A DNA stretch of 64,000 bases from Lutimaribacter salitolerans (GTDB lineage Bacteria > Pseudomonadota > Alphaproteobacteria > Rhodobacterales > Rhodobacteraceae), in contig NZ_JBHUDD010000057.1 of the NCBI RefSeq assembly GCF_042677865.1, positions 7,700-71,699 on the forward strand, read 5' to 3'. Of this stretch, positions 24,974 to 33,734 are shown one piece after another. Under the pieces are notes generated by a model. It had not been told where the DNA came from and searched no databases. It was given only the letters and a program-made list of their open reading frames with translations. Made by a program: the position numbers and the translations under genes. Numbering within the stretch: position 1 is the first letter of the stretch; the number at the start of each line of letters is the position of its first letter.

Positions 24974-26074
24974 TCAGCCCACGTGAAACAGCGACGCGAA
25001 CAGACGCGGATCCAGGCTTTCGGCGGCAAAGGTCGGTCCTTCGGTCAGCACGCTGACCGCATCATGGCTGTGCAGGCTTTCCTGATGGCTGGCGATCACG
25101 CGAAAATCCCCCACCCGGTCGTCGCGCTTCAACTGCTCGCAGAACAGCCGCGCCGCATCTTCGACAAAGATCGGGTTGGCGGCGTTCAGCTCGGCAAAGG
25201 CCTGTTCATCCTCGCGCTTGACCATCACCTGCGTCTCTGTCGGCACGGCCTCGCGCGCCATGTCGATCAGATCCTCGAACCACAGGCAGTCGCCCTGCGC
25301 CAGCTCGACCGAGATGCGCGCCACCGAACGTTGCGAATGCGGCGTGGCCAGCTGCCCGCGCGCCATGCGGGCATGTTCGGACAGTTCCAGAGAACACGGG
25401 CAGGTCGAGGAATAGACGTAATCCAGATGGATCAGCTTCTTGCGCACGCCGCCCCGTTCCACCAGTTCCAGCGCGATGTCGTAATACTGGTATCCCGACA
25501 GCCCCGAGCGCAGCGAGGGCACGCGCACCGGATAGGAAAACCGCATCTGAATACGGGCGTCAAAACTGTCCAGATCGGCGATGTAGTCATCCAGCGCCGC
25601 CTCGATCACCTCGAAGCTGAAGGTCTTGTCGGCATGCTTGTAGAACGACCGCATGATGCGGCTCATGTTGATGCCCTTCTTGTCGGCCTCCAGGCTGACA
25701 GTTCCGGTCACGCTGGTTTCCAGCGTCAGATCCCCGTTGTCGCGGGTGTGATACTGGATCGGCAGGCGGAAATTGCTGATGCCCACGTGCTGGATCTGCT
25801 GGCGCGATCCCCGGATCAGGCTGGATGGCCCGTTCTGCAGATCGGGCAGGCTTTCCTTGTACAGGGTATCGGCCATGAAGGTCTGGGGATATTCGCGGCT
25901 GAGTGTGGGATAGTCGCCCGAATCCATGCCCGGGATCAGCCGCGCGATGGCCGGGTCCAGGTCGGCAATCTCTTCGGGCTGCGCGGATTCGGCCCATTGC
26001 CGCAACCGCGCAAGCGCCTCGCGCGCATCCTCGCGATCGGGCATGCGGTCGATGTCAGGCGTGTGAATGTTCAT
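24974..26074 (-). CDS. folE2: FolE2, type IB GTP cyclohydrolase I
   Basis: Makes dihydroneopterin triphosphate from GTP, the entry to folate and related pterins. The 366-residue length and motifs match FolE2 (COG1469): GISNFRLPI, SLEADKKGINMSRIMR, the catalytic-metal region YSSTCPCSLELSEHARM, and VEDAARLFCEQL. FolE2 can use metals other than zinc and is often induced on zinc starvation. It lies 110 bases after metZ on the same strand. No second folE is visible here. Confidence 0.95.
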   Translation of the reverse strand: MNIHTPDIDRMPDREDAREALARLRQWAESAQPEEIADLDPAIARLIPGMDSGDYPTLSREYPQTFMADTLYKESLPDLQNGPSSLIRGSRQQIQHVGISNFRLPIQYHTRDNGDLTLETSVTGTVSLEADKKGINMSRIMRSFYKHADKTFSFEVIEAALDDYIADLDSFDARIQMRFSYPVRVPSLRSGLSGYQYYDIALELVERGGVRKKLIHLDYVYSSTCPCSLELSEHARMARGQLATPHSQRSVARISVELAQGDCLWFEDLIDMAREAVPTETQVMVKREDEQAFAELNAANPIFVEDAARLFCEQLKRDDRVGDFRVIASHQESLHSHDAVSVLTEGPTFAAESLDPRLFASLFHVG

Positions 26075-26184
26075 AAACTGGCCCCTCGGCTCATTATCGT
26101 ATCGCTAACCTAGGTCAGTGACCCCGGTATTTCCAACAGCGAAACTAATACGCCACGGTCTGGCCGCCAGATCACCCCTCGCGG

Positions 26185-27366
26185 TTATGTCGCATCCAGT
26201 GCACAGGTGATGTCGGCGATCAGGTCGGCGGTGTCCTCCAGCCCGCAGGACAGGCGGATCAACCCCGGGGTGATACCCAGCAGGGTTTTCTGCGTGTCCG
26301 AAAGCCGTTGATGCGTTGTGGTGGCCGGATGCGTGGCGATGGATTTCGCGTCGCCCAGGTTGTTCGAGATCACGACGATGTGAAGCGCGTTCAGGAACCG
26401 GAACGCCGCTTCCTGCCCGCCTTTCAGGTCCAGCGACAGCACCGTGCCCCCTGCCCCCATCTGCGCCTGCGTCAGCGCGTGCTGGGGATGCGCGGGCAGA
26501 CCGGGATAGATCACCCGCGCCAGCCGCGCATCGCCCTCCAGCGCCTGCGCCACGGCCAGCGCGGTGTCGGTCTGTGCCCGCACGCGCAGGTCCATGGTTT
26601 CCAGACCCTTCAGCATGATCCAGGCCGTGAACGGCGACATCGACCCGCCGGTGTGTTTCATGTAGGGTTCGACCGTCTTGCGGATGTAGTCGCGCGTGCC
26701 AAGGATCACGCCCCCCAGCGCGCGGCCCTGCCCGTCGATATGCTTGGTCGCGGAATAGACCACCACATCGGCGCCCTGTTCCAATGCACGCGACCAGATC
26801 GGCGTGGCAAACACGTTGTCCACGATCACCTTGGCGCCCACGCCATGCGCGATGTCGCAGACGCCCTCGATATCGATGACTTCCAGCGTGGGATTGGAAA
26901 TCGCCTCGAAAAAGCACACCGCCGTGTCCGGGCGCATCGCCGCGCGCCAGGCGTCCAGATCGGTGCCATCCACGAATGTGACCTCGACGCCATAGCGCGG
27001 CAGGATCTCCTCAAGGATATACAGGCACGAGCCGAACAGCGCCCTTGCCGCCACCACGTGATCGCCCGCGCGCAGCATCGACACCAGCGCCCCATTGACC
27101 GCCGCCATGCCGCTGGCCGTGGCAAACCCGTCCTCGGCCCCTTCCAGCGCGGCGATCCGGTCCTCGAACATCGCCACGGTGGGGTTGCCATAGCGGGCAT
27201 AGATGAACTCGTCCGGCCCGGCGTTCAGGAAGCGGGCCTCGGCGTCCTCGGCCGTGTCATAGACAAAGCCCTGGGTCAGGAAAATCGCCTCGGACACCTC
27301 GTTGTACTGGCTGCGGCGGGTGCCGCCGTGAACCAGTTTCGTGCGGGCTTTCCAGTCTTTCGTCAT
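26185..27366 (-). CDS. metZ: MetZ, O-succinylhomoserine sulfhydrylase
   Basis: PLP enzyme of the Cys/Met metabolism family, 393 residues, making homocysteine from O-succinyl-homoserine and sulfide. Visible features: YARYGNPT, GSCLYILEEILPRYG, the cofactor aspartate in VIDNVFATP-like KVIVDNVFATP, the PLP lysine in YSATKHIDGQG, and VVISNNLGDAKS near the C-terminus. The leader carries a SAM-II riboswitch and terminator (27399-27500), the usual metZ arrangement in alphaproteobacteria. Confidence 0.95.
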   Translation of the reverse strand: MTKDWKARTKLVHGGTRRSQYNEVSEAIFLTQGFVYDTAEDAEARFLNAGPDEFIYARYGNPTVAMFEDRIAALEGAEDGFATASGMAAVNGALVSMLRAGDHVVAARALFGSCLYILEEILPRYGVEVTFVDGTDLDAWRAAMRPDTAVCFFEAISNPTLEVIDIEGVCDIAHGVGAKVIVDNVFATPIWSRALEQGADVVVYSATKHIDGQGRALGGVILGTRDYIRKTVEPYMKHTGGSMSPFTAWIMLKGLETMDLRVRAQTDTALAVAQALEGDARLARVIYPGLPAHPQHALTQAQMGAGGTVLSLDLKGGQEAAFRFLNALHIVVISNNLGDAKSIATHPATTTHQRLSDTQKTLLGITPGLIRLSCGLEDTADLIADITCALDAT

Positions 27367-27398
27367 CGCGCATCCTTCTGGGGGCCTGCCGCCCCACG

Positions 27399-27432
27399 AA
27401 AAAACCCCCGGTCGCGGTCAAGCGAAAGGGGG
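27399..27432 (-). terminator. Intrinsic terminator in the metZ leader (riboswitch expression platform)
   Basis: On the minus strand CCCCC (27428-27432) pairs with GGGGG (27405-27409), followed by six T (27399-27404). It lies between the SAM-II-like aptamer and the metZ start, so termination when SAM is bound is the likely mechanism. Confidence 0.75.
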
Positions 27433-27445
27433 CCCTTGCGTCTGA

Positions 27446-27500
27446 CCTTTTAGCGGCATGTTTAACGTGGCCCGCAATCCGGTAACAAATCGCCACAAGG
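27446..27500 (-). ncRNA. SAM-II (SAM-alpha) riboswitch in the metZ leader
   Basis: Read on the minus strand: GTGGC-GATTTG, then TTGCGG-GCCAC, ACGTTAAACATG and CCGCTAAAAGG. GTGGC pairs with GCCAC (stem P1) and loop GCGG pairs with downstream CCGC, forming the H-type pseudoknot of SAM-II; the GCTAAA segment is the conserved 3' part. Position before metZ is typical. Identified from remembered consensus and pairing, not a covariance search. Confidence 0.85.
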
Positions 27501-27616
27501 CTTCATTTACGCCCCGCCCCCGCCCGCGTCAACCGTCACGCGAGGGTTACGATTCCGTCACGCCCATGTCGCAGCGCAGCGATAAGCGGGGCCACAACAT
27601 CTTGTGGGTGGCGGGC

Positions 27617-28537
27617 ATGACGCTTCTACGGATCAATGCGGGTCTGACCGGGCTGGCGGATATGCCGGACCTCGATGCCTTGGCGGCGGGCGACGGTCCG
27701 GTCGTGATCCTGACCCATGGCTACAAGTTCCAGCCCGGCCACCCGGTGCATTGCCCCCACAGCCACATCCTGTCGCTTGACGACGCGCCCTGCCCCAAGG
27801 CGGTCAGCTGGCCGCGTGCCCTGGGTGTCGGACAGGGCGCCGGGCAGAACGACGTGGCGGCGGTGGCCTTCGGCTGGCCCGCCCGGGGCACGATCTGGGC
27901 GGCATGGCAGCGGGCCGAGATGGCAGGCGCGCAACTGGCGCAGGTGATCACCGCGATCCGCGCCGCAGCCCCGCACCGGCCCGTGCACGCGCTGGCCCAT
28001 TCGCTGGGCGCACGCGTGGTGCTGTCGGCGCTGCATCACCTGGCCCCCGGCGCGCTGGGGCGGATCATCCTGCTGGCCGGGGCCGAATATGCCGGAAACG
28101 CGGCGGCCGCACTGGACACGCCCGCAGGCCGCCGGGCCGAGGTCATCAACATCACCAGCCGCGAGAATGACCTGTTCGATTTCCTGCTGGAACGGCTGGT
28201 CGCGCCGCCCGTGCGCGGCGACTGGACGATCGGTCAGCGCATGGACATTCGCGCCAATGTGCTCAGCCTGCAACTGGACGCGCCGCGCACCCTGTCCGCG
28301 CTGGCCATGCGTGGCTTTGCCATCGCGCCGCCCGCCGCGCGGATCTGCCACTGGTCGGTCTATCGCCGGGCGGGCGTGTTCGAACTGTATCGCGCGCTTC
28401 TGCTGCGGCCCGAGACGCTGCCGCTGGCCCATCTGCGCGCCGCCCTGCCCGAGGCCCCGGCCCCGCGCTGGTCGCGCCTGCTGACCCCGCCACGTGTGGC
28501 GCTGCCAGTGCCATTCGCGCGCAACGCGTCAGGCTGA
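27617..28537 (+). CDS. Alpha/beta hydrolase-like protein
   Basis: About 306 residues from MTLLRINAGLTG (GGGTGG upstream); an earlier in-frame ATG at 27566 is possible. The fold is suggested by an N-terminal beta strand VVILTHGYKFQPG with the oxyanion HG, the nucleophile elbow ALAHSLGARVV (Ser in H-S-L-G) and ILLAGAEYAG. A histidine near the C-terminus (ICHWSVYRRAG) could complete a triad. No substrate is evident; it resembles the DUF900-like esterases. It is divergent from metZ and overlaps nothing. Confidence 0.72.
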   Translation: MTLLRINAGLTGLADMPDLDALAAGDGPVVILTHGYKFQPGHPVHCPHSHILSLDDAPCPKAVSWPRALGVGQGAGQNDVAAVAFGWPARGTIWAAWQRAEMAGAQLAQVITAIRAAAPHRPVHALAHSLGARVVLSALHHLAPGALGRIILLAGAEYAGNAAAALDTPAGRRAEVINITSRENDLFDFLLERLVAPPVRGDWTIGQRMDIRANVLSLQLDAPRTLSALAMRGFAIAPPAARICHWSVYRRAGVFELYRALLLRPETLPLAHLRAALPEAPAPRWSRLLTPPRVALPVPFARNASG

Positions 28538-28553
28538 CGGGTGGGGGTGCGGG

Positions 28554-28575
28554 GTGGGTTGGCACCCACCCTACG
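28554..28575. repeat. GGGTGGGT hairpin repeat between convergent genes (single arm)
   Basis: These 22 bases are identical to the right arm of the inverted repeat at 57777-57834. GGGTGGGT and ACCCACCC pair over TGGC. As at the other locus, it lies between convergent genes (hydrolase and yciB), so it may act as a bidirectional terminator. Confidence 0.65.
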
Positions 28576-28581
28576 CCGCGA

Positions 28582-29190
28582 TCAGGTGTCCTTGTCGTCG
28601 TCCTGCTCGCCATACTTGCGGAAGATGTCGCCCTGAAAGATGAAGAACACGAACACCGCCGCTGTCAGGCCAAAGGTCTTGAACCAGACCCAGCTTTCGG
28701 TGCTCATCGTGCGCCAGACGATCTCGTTCGTCGCCGCCAGCGCAAAAAAGAACAGGCACAACCGCCGGGTCAGCGCCATCCAGCCCTCGGGCGCCAACGG
28801 CATCATCTCTTCCATCACGACCTGCAGATAGCTTTCGCCGCGCACCAGGCCTACACCAAGGATCGCCGCGAATATCAGGTAGATCATCGTCGGCTTCAGC
28901 TTGAAGAACCGCTCGTCATTCAGCCAGACAGACAGCCCGCCGAACACCACCACCAGAACCAGCGTGACCACCTGCATCTTGGACAGCTTGCCGGTCAGCC
29001 GCCACAGGATGCCCGTGGTCAGCATCATCAGCGGCACGAACCCGGCGGTCACAAGGATGAACCCGCCGTATTCCCGCCCGGCAATCATGAACACCCGGTC
29101 CTTGAGCAGCAGGTACGCCACGAAGAACGCCAGCACGGGGCCAAGCTCCAGCGCCGATTTCAGCATCGGGTTTATTTCGCGCGCAGCCAT
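28582..29190 (-). CDS. yciB: YciB/IspZ-family inner-membrane protein
   Basis: Intracellular septation protein A family, about 202 residues and five to six membrane segments. Family landmarks are ELGPVLAFFVAYLL, GFILVTAGFVPLMM, SVWLNDERFFKLKPTMIYLIFA, and WMALTRRLCLFFFALAATNEIVWR. It acts in the inner membrane in envelope or cell-shape processes; the exact role is debated. The start at 29190 (MAAREINPML) is preferred over an ATG at 29220 that overlaps the EamA gene. It ends the ftsY-unknown-EamA-yciB run, a common alphaproteobacterial order. Confidence 0.9.
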   Translation of the reverse strand: MAAREINPMLKSALELGPVLAFFVAYLLLKDRVFMIAGREYGGFILVTAGFVPLMMLTTGILWRLTGKLSKMQVVTLVLVVVFGGLSVWLNDERFFKLKPTMIYLIFAAILGVGLVRGESYLQVVMEEMMPLAPEGWMALTRRLCLFFFALAATNEIVWRTMSTESWVWFKTFGLTAAVFVFFIFQGDIFRKYGEQDDDKDT

Positions 29191-29203
29191 GTGGCCCCCT
29201 TTG

Positions 29204-30106
29204 TCATCCGCCAAATTCAACTATCACAGCGCCCAGCGCAATCAATGTCATGAGCGCGATCCTGCGCGGCCCCACGGTTTCGCGCAGCACCAGCCAGCCG
29301 ATCAGCGCCGCGAACACGGTCGAGGTTTCGCGCAGTACCGCCGCCTCGCCCACCTTGTCCAGCCGCGTGGCCATCATGACCGACCCGAAAGAACCAAAGG
29401 CGATCAGCGCCCCCGCCACCCCGCGAAAGGCCAGCGCCCCCAGCGCCGGGCGCTGCGCCAGTGTCTGCCAGCGCACCAGCGCCACCACCGGCATGATCCA
29501 GCCATCTATGAAGAAAAACCAGAAAATGAAGGTGAAGGGATTGGCCGTCGCGCGGATACCGTAGGCATCGTAGGTCGTGTACAGCGCCACGAACAGGCCT
29601 GTCACCACCGCAAACAGCAACGCCGGCACCAGCGTGTCGCGCGCATCTACCAGGTAGCGCAGGTTATACAGCGCCAGGCCGTAGATCCCCGACAGAAGCA
29701 CCGCCACCCCCGCCCATTGCACGGGCGTAAAGGTTTCGCCGAACAGCAGATAGGCCCCGATCACGGTGAACAGCGGCCCGGTGCCGCGCACCACCGGATA
29801 GACGACGGTGAACGCCCCGCGACTGTAGGCCATCGCCTGCAACACCTTGTAGACGGTGTGGATCACGAAAACGACCGCAAAGATCGGCCACATATGCGGC
29901 TCGGGCCAGGGCATGACGAACAGGGCAATAGGCGCAGCGATAAGGCCATAGGACAGGTCCATGGCACCACGCGTGATCCACGGATCGACCCGCCCCTTCT
30001 GCAGCGCGCCAAAGACCGCGTGCAGAAAGGCCGCCGTCAGCGCCAGGATCATGGCCAGCCGGCTTCCGGCCTCGGTGCCCTCGATCCCGGCCAGCCAGTC
30101 GGTCAT
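29204..30106 (-). CDS. EamA/DMT-family transporter
   Basis: Drug/metabolite transporter-type protein of 300 residues with ten hydrophobic segments in two EamA repeats (first repeat ending near GIYGLALYNLRY, second containing GSVMMATRLDKVGEAAVLRETSTVFAALIGWLVLRE). The E-T-S-x-V-F-x-A-L and RE segments are typical of the repeat ends. Substrate unknown. It overlaps the preceding gene by ATGA and lies 13 bases before the yciB start. Confidence 0.85.
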   Translation of the reverse strand: MTDWLAGIEGTEAGSRLAMILALTAAFLHAVFGALQKGRVDPWITRGAMDLSYGLIAAPIALFVMPWPEPHMWPIFAVVFVIHTVYKVLQAMAYSRGAFTVVYPVVRGTGPLFTVIGAYLLFGETFTPVQWAGVAVLLSGIYGLALYNLRYLVDARDTLVPALLFAVVTGLFVALYTTYDAYGIRATANPFTFIFWFFFIDGWIMPVVALVRWQTLAQRPALGALAFRGVAGALIAFGSFGSVMMATRLDKVGEAAVLRETSTVFAALIGWLVLRETVGPRRIALMTLIALGAVIVEFGG

Positions 30107-30519
30107 GCGCGGGGTCGGCGCTGACCATGGGCGGCCATGTGCCGCCCCTCGTTGCGCGCGGCGCGGGTGATATCGATCAGCCGCCCGTCATGGCCGCGTA
30201 CCACCTCGCCGCCTTCGGCCTCGGCGGCATATTCGGCGATCAGTTCCTGCTCCAGCGTGTCGATGAAGAACGCCTGCCGGAACCCCGGCGCAAAGGCCAG
30301 GTCGGTCACGCGCGGCAGATCATCTGTATGCGCGTCCCAGATCACCCGGCCAAAGCCGACCGCCCGCGCGCCTTCCAGCAGGACACATTCGCCCAGCAGA
30401 TGCCGCTCTTCGGGCCAGCCCTCGTCGTCATTGGCCGGAACAAGCCGGTCACATTCAAGCAGAGCGCCCAGGCCCTCGGGCTCGACCGTGATTTCGATGG
30501 TACGAAGGATTTCCAGCAT
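30103..30519 (-). CDS. Conserved hypothetical protein between ftsY and the EamA transporter
   Basis: About 138 residues from MLEILRTIEITVEPEG. The frame opens earlier (30600), but that region reads as intergenic sequence. The protein is acidic, soluble and without signal or membrane segment. It alternates short strands and helices (GLGALLECDRLVP, HLLGECVLLEGARAVGFGRVIW, QAFFIDTLEQELIAEYA). No family is recognised. It overlaps the EamA gene by ATGA, so it is translated together with it. Confidence 0.65.
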   Translation of the reverse strand: MLEILRTIEITVEPEGLGALLECDRLVPANDDEGWPEERHLLGECVLLEGARAVGFGRVIWDAHTDDLPRVTDLAFAPGFRQAFFIDTLEQELIAEYAAEAEGGEVVRGHDGRLIDITRAARNEGRHMAAHGQRRPRA

Positions 30520-30651
30520 GGCGGGCGCTGCGGGCAAAGGGGACCTCCTGTCGGGATTCACAAGGCGCGACTCGGGGTCGCGCGAACAGGGGCCAGACAA
30601 ACACCCGATGACGGGGGAAGGTCAAGATGGGGTGTGACAGACCGGCAGCAA

Positions 30652-30698
30652 GCCGGAAACTTCGAAAGTTTCCGGCGCGATTTCTTGGTCAAGAAATC
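30652..30698. repeat. Tandem perfect hairpins downstream of ftsY
   Basis: Hairpin one: GCCGGAAACTT (30652-30662) with AAGTTTCCGGC (30666-30676), 11 bp, loop CGA. Hairpin two: GATTTCTT (30679-30686) with AAGAAATC (30691-30698), 8 bp, loop GGTC. They are separated by two bases and lie just after ftsY. They may be a terminator pair or an interspersed repeat. Confidence 0.65.
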
Positions 30699-30710
30699 GG
30701 GGCGCTCCGG

Positions 30711-31898
30711 TCAGCGATCGATCCCCGTCAATGCCCTTGCAAACTCGTCCGGGTCGAACGGGGCCAGGTCGTCGATCTGTTCGCCCACGCCGATGGCGTG
30801 GATCGGCAGGCCGAACTTGTCGGCCAGCGCCACCAGCACGCCGCCCTTGGCGGTGCCGTCCAGCTTGGTCATCACCAGCCCGGTCACATCGGCCAGCTCG
30901 CGGAAGGTCTGCACCTGGCTCAGCGCGTTCTGGCCCGTGGTGGCATCCAGCACCAGCAGGGTGTTGTGCGGGGCTTCGGGGTCTTTCTTGCGAATGACGC
31001 GGACGATCTTGGACAGTTCTTCCATCAGGTCCTTGCGGTTCTGCAAGCGCCCTGCCGTGTCGATCAGCAGCAGGTCGGCGCCCTCGGCCTCGGCCCTGGT
31101 CATGGCGTCAAAGGCCAGCGATGCCGGGTCCGAGCCTTCGGGCGCGGTCAGCACCGGCACGCCCGCGCGTTCACCCCAGACCTGCAACTGGCCCACAGCG
31201 GCGGCACGGAAGGTGTCACCGGCGGCAATCACCACCGTCTTGCCCGCCGCCTTGAACTGGCTGGCCAGCTTGCCGATGGTGGTGGTCTTGCCCGAGCCGT
31301 TGACCCCAACCACCAGCACCACCTGCGGCTTCTTGGGATACAGCGGCATGGGCCGCGCCACGGGCTCCAGCACGCGCGCGATCTCGTCGGCCAGAACCTG
31401 CTTGATCTCGTCGGTCGACAGCCGCTTGCCGAACCGGCCCTCGGCCATGTTGGCAGTGACGCGCAGGGCGGTGTCCACGCCCATGTCCGAGGCAATCAGC
31501 AATTCCTCGATCTGCTCCAGCATCGCGTCATCCAGCGCCCGGCGCACGACCTGCGGCGATGCATCGCGCCGTCTCAGACGGCCCAGGATGCCGGGCCTTG
31601 CGGCCTCTTCCTCGGGCAAAGCCTGCGGGATCGCGGCCTGCACCCGCGGCGCGTCGGCCCTGTCACGTGGCCCCTCGGGCCGGGTGGCGGCGGGCGCTTG
31701 CGGCGCGGGCTGCGGGTCCGGCGCGGGATCCTCTTGCGGGGCGGGGGCCGGTGGCGCGTGATCGCGGTCCTCCGGGGCCGCGCGCTGCGGCGCATCCGCT
31801 TCGGGCGCGCCACCGTCCGACACGATGGCGTCCAGACCCTCTTCCAGCCGCGACGAGGATTTGAACAGCCGATCCTTGAGTTTTCCGAAAAGCGACAT
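30711..31898 (-). CDS. ftsY: FtsY, signal recognition particle receptor
   Basis: Membrane-associated SRP GTPase receptor, 395 residues. After MSLFGKLKDRLF comes an acidic, Ala/Pro-rich A domain (about 30-100), then the NG domain (from about RRALDDAMLEQIEELLIASDMG). G motifs: G1 GVNGSGKTTTIGKLA, DTFRAAAV, LLIDTAGRLQNR, and G4 TKLDGTAKGG. Length is slightly short of enterobacterial FtsY because the A domain is small. Two tandem hairpins follow the stop. Confidence 0.97.
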   Translation of the reverse strand: MSLFGKLKDRLFKSSSRLEEGLDAIVSDGGAPEADAPQRAAPEDRDHAPPAPAPQEDPAPDPQPAPQAPAATRPEGPRDRADAPRVQAAIPQALPEEEAARPGILGRLRRRDASPQVVRRALDDAMLEQIEELLIASDMGVDTALRVTANMAEGRFGKRLSTDEIKQVLADEIARVLEPVARPMPLYPKKPQVVLVVGVNGSGKTTTIGKLASQFKAAGKTVVIAAGDTFRAAAVGQLQVWGERAGVPVLTAPEGSDPASLAFDAMTRAEAEGADLLLIDTAGRLQNRKDLMEELSKIVRVIRKKDPEAPHNTLLVLDATTGQNALSQVQTFRELADVTGLVMTKLDGTAKGGVLVALADKFGLPIHAIGVGEQIDDLAPFDPDEFARALTGIDR

Positions 31899-32008
31899 GG
31901 CCCGTGGTCCTTGACAGTTTATCCTGACCTAGCCCCTCGGCCCGGATTTTGAAAGCCCTCGCGCTGGCGTGACTGGCGCGGGCACGGGTTTTGCGGCACA
32001 GTGCCATC

Positions 32009-32401
32009 ATGCGACACCTGATCCTTGCCCTCGCCCTATTGCCCGCTGCAGCCCATGCGCAGGACGCGCTGGACGCCGCCGAGTTCGATGCGCTGACCCG
32101 GGGCCAGACCTTTACCTATGCCGAAAGCGGCACGCCCTACGGGGCCGAGGAATACCTGCCCAATCAGCGCGTGCGCTGGTCCTTTCTGGACGGCAAATGC
32201 AAGGCAGGCCGCTGGTGGGAGCAGAACGGCCAGATCTGCTTTGTCTACGAGGACAACCCGGTGCCGCAATGCTGGACCTTCTTTGACGGCCCGCGCGGGC
32301 TGACCGCACGGTTCGAGAACGACCCCGAAGCGACCGAGCTATATGCCGTCGACCGCAGCGACGAGCCCTTGATGTGCCTTGGTCCGGATGTGGGCGTCTG
32401 A
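32009..32401 (+). CDS. Secreted conserved hypothetical protein
   Basis: A 130-residue protein from MRHLILALALLPAAAHA, a clear Sec signal. The mature domain begins QDALDAAEFDALTRGQTFTY and has four cysteines (KCKAG, QICFVY, QCWTF and MCLG), likely forming two disulfides. The composition and GTPYGAEEYLPNQ, WWEQNGQICFVYED segments match a Rhodobacteraceae periplasmic family of unknown function. An earlier in-frame ATG (31991) lies outside the hydrophobic signal. It is divergent from ftsY. Confidence 0.75.
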   Translation: MRHLILALALLPAAAHAQDALDAAEFDALTRGQTFTYAESGTPYGAEEYLPNQRVRWSFLDGKCKAGRWWEQNGQICFVYEDNPVPQCWTFFDGPRGLTARFENDPEATELYAVDRSDEPLMCLGPDVGV

Positions 32402-32464
32402 GGCCAGTGCCCCGCCAGTGACCCGAATGAGTGGCTGCGCCACGCATCTTTGGTAAAGGATGCA

Positions 32465-32527
32465 GGGGCGCTGCCCCTCTTGGGCCTGCGGCCCAATTCA
32501 CCCCGGAGTTTACCGGGCAAGATGAAG
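32465..32527 (+). repeat. Modular three-part intergenic repeat, copy B
   Basis: Hairpin 1 GGGGCGCTGCCCC (32465-32477), hairpin 2 TTGGGCC-TGC-GGCCCAA (32480-32496), tail CCCCGGAGTTTACC then GGGCAAGATGAAG (32501-32527). Upstream GTGGC-TGC-GCCAC (from about 32432) may extend it. It lies between the secreted-protein gene and the AlkB-like gene, pointing toward the latter. Confidence 0.75.
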
Positions 32528-32633
32528 ACCAAACCCTGAAGCCGGGTTTGCCATGCGGGATGTGGCACCTTTGGATATGGCGCGCCCAACGGGCCTGCGC
32601 TAGGGTCTTGCCGGAACCAACGCCGGGAGGGTC

Positions 32634-33734
32634 ATGCTGTTTTTCGACATTGCCACGCTGTTGCCGGTTGTGCTGCTGATCGCGGGCGTAACCTTTGGCG
32701 GGGTCTGGGTCTGGGCGGCGGTGCTGTGCATCTCGGTGTTGACCTGGGCGCTGGACCGTCTGGTGCGCCGGGCCGCCGTGGTCCGCGGCGCGGGGTCGGA
32801 GTTTCCCACCGGCACCGGGCTGGCCGTCGGGCTGGGCGTGGCGCATCTGCCGCTGATGGCGCTGGCGGTCTGGGCGGTGGGCGGCGCATCGGGGCATGAC
32901 CTGACGCATCGGCTGGGGCTGCTGGTGGGGTTCGGGCTGTTCTTCGGGCAGGTCGGACATCCCAACGCGCATGAGCTGATCCACAAGCCCGCGCGCTGGC
33001 AGCAGATGCTGGGCCGGGCGATCTATGTGGTGATGCTCTATGGTCACCACGCCTCGTCCCATCTGCGGGTGCATCACATCCACGTCGGCACCGATCGCGA
33101 TCCGGCCTCGGCCCCGGCCGGCATGGGGTTCTGGCGCTATGCGGCGCGGGCCTGGGGCGGGTCATTCATGGCGGGCTTGCGGGCGGAGACCGCGTTGCGT
33201 GCCCGGGCGCGGATGGCCCCGGCGGTCTGGACCCATCCCTATGCGCGGTATCTGGCCGGGGCGGCGGTGTGCCTGGCGCTGGCGGCCTGGATCGGCGGCG
33301 CGAGCGGCGTGCTGGCCTATGCGGGCATCGCCGCCTATGCCCAGCTTCAGATCCTGCTGTCGGATTACCTGCAGCACTATGGCCTGCGTCGACGCATCGG
33401 GGCGGATGGCCGGCCCGAACCCGTGGGCGCGCGGCACAGCTGGAACGGGCCGCAGTTCTGGTCCTCGGCGATGATGCTGAACGCACCGCGCCATTCGCAT
33501 CACCACACCCATCCCGGCGTCGCCTTTCCTGCCCTTGACCTGACCGAAGAAATGCCGACCCTGCCCAGATCGCTGCCGGTGATGGCGGTGGCCGCGCTGA
33601 TCCCGCCGCTGTGGCGGCGCGTGATGGCGCGGCCGCTGGCGCGCTGGGGACAGGACAAGACAGACAGAAGAAGGGACGCAGATGCAGACGAAATCCTCGC
33701 TCATGACGGTCAAGCCGGAATGGATCGACTATAA
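32634..33734 (+). CDS. AlkB-type non-haem di-iron alkane hydroxylase/desaturase
   Basis: Integral-membrane fatty acid desaturase-superfamily enzyme of 366 residues, closest to alkane 1-monooxygenase. The eight-histidine pattern is present: HELIHK (113-118), GHHASSHLRVHH (137-148) and the late NAPRHSHHHTHP, plus LQHYGL. At least four membrane segments flank these. The likely reaction is terminal hydroxylation of an alkane or alkyl chain; a desaturase role cannot be excluded. Its last 53 bases overlap a thioesterase gene in another frame, so the two are probably coupled. Confidence 0.85.
   Translation: MLFFDIATLLPVVLLIAGVTFGGVWVWAAVLCISVLTWALDRLVRRAAVVRGAGSEFPTGTGLAVGLGVAHLPLMALAVWAVGGASGHDLTHRLGLLVGFGLFFGQVGHPNAHELIHKPARWQQMLGRAIYVVMLYGHHASSHLRVHHIHVGTDRDPASAPAGMGFWRYAARAWGGSFMAGLRAETALRARARMAPAVWTHPYARYLAGAAVCLALAAWIGGASGVLAYAGIAAYAQLQILLSDYLQHYGLRRRIGADGRPEPVGARHSWNGPQFWSSAMMLNAPRHSHHHTHPGVAFPALDLTEEMPTLPRSLPVMAVAALIPPLWRRVMARPLARWGQDKTDRRRDADADEILAHDGQAGMDRL

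Noticed and set aside
26075..26120. Possible Zur box before folE2 (TTATCG-TAT-CGCTAA like dyad)
   Set aside because: Only an imperfect dyad and no match to a known zinc-uptake operator; zinc control of FolE2 remains possible but not supported.
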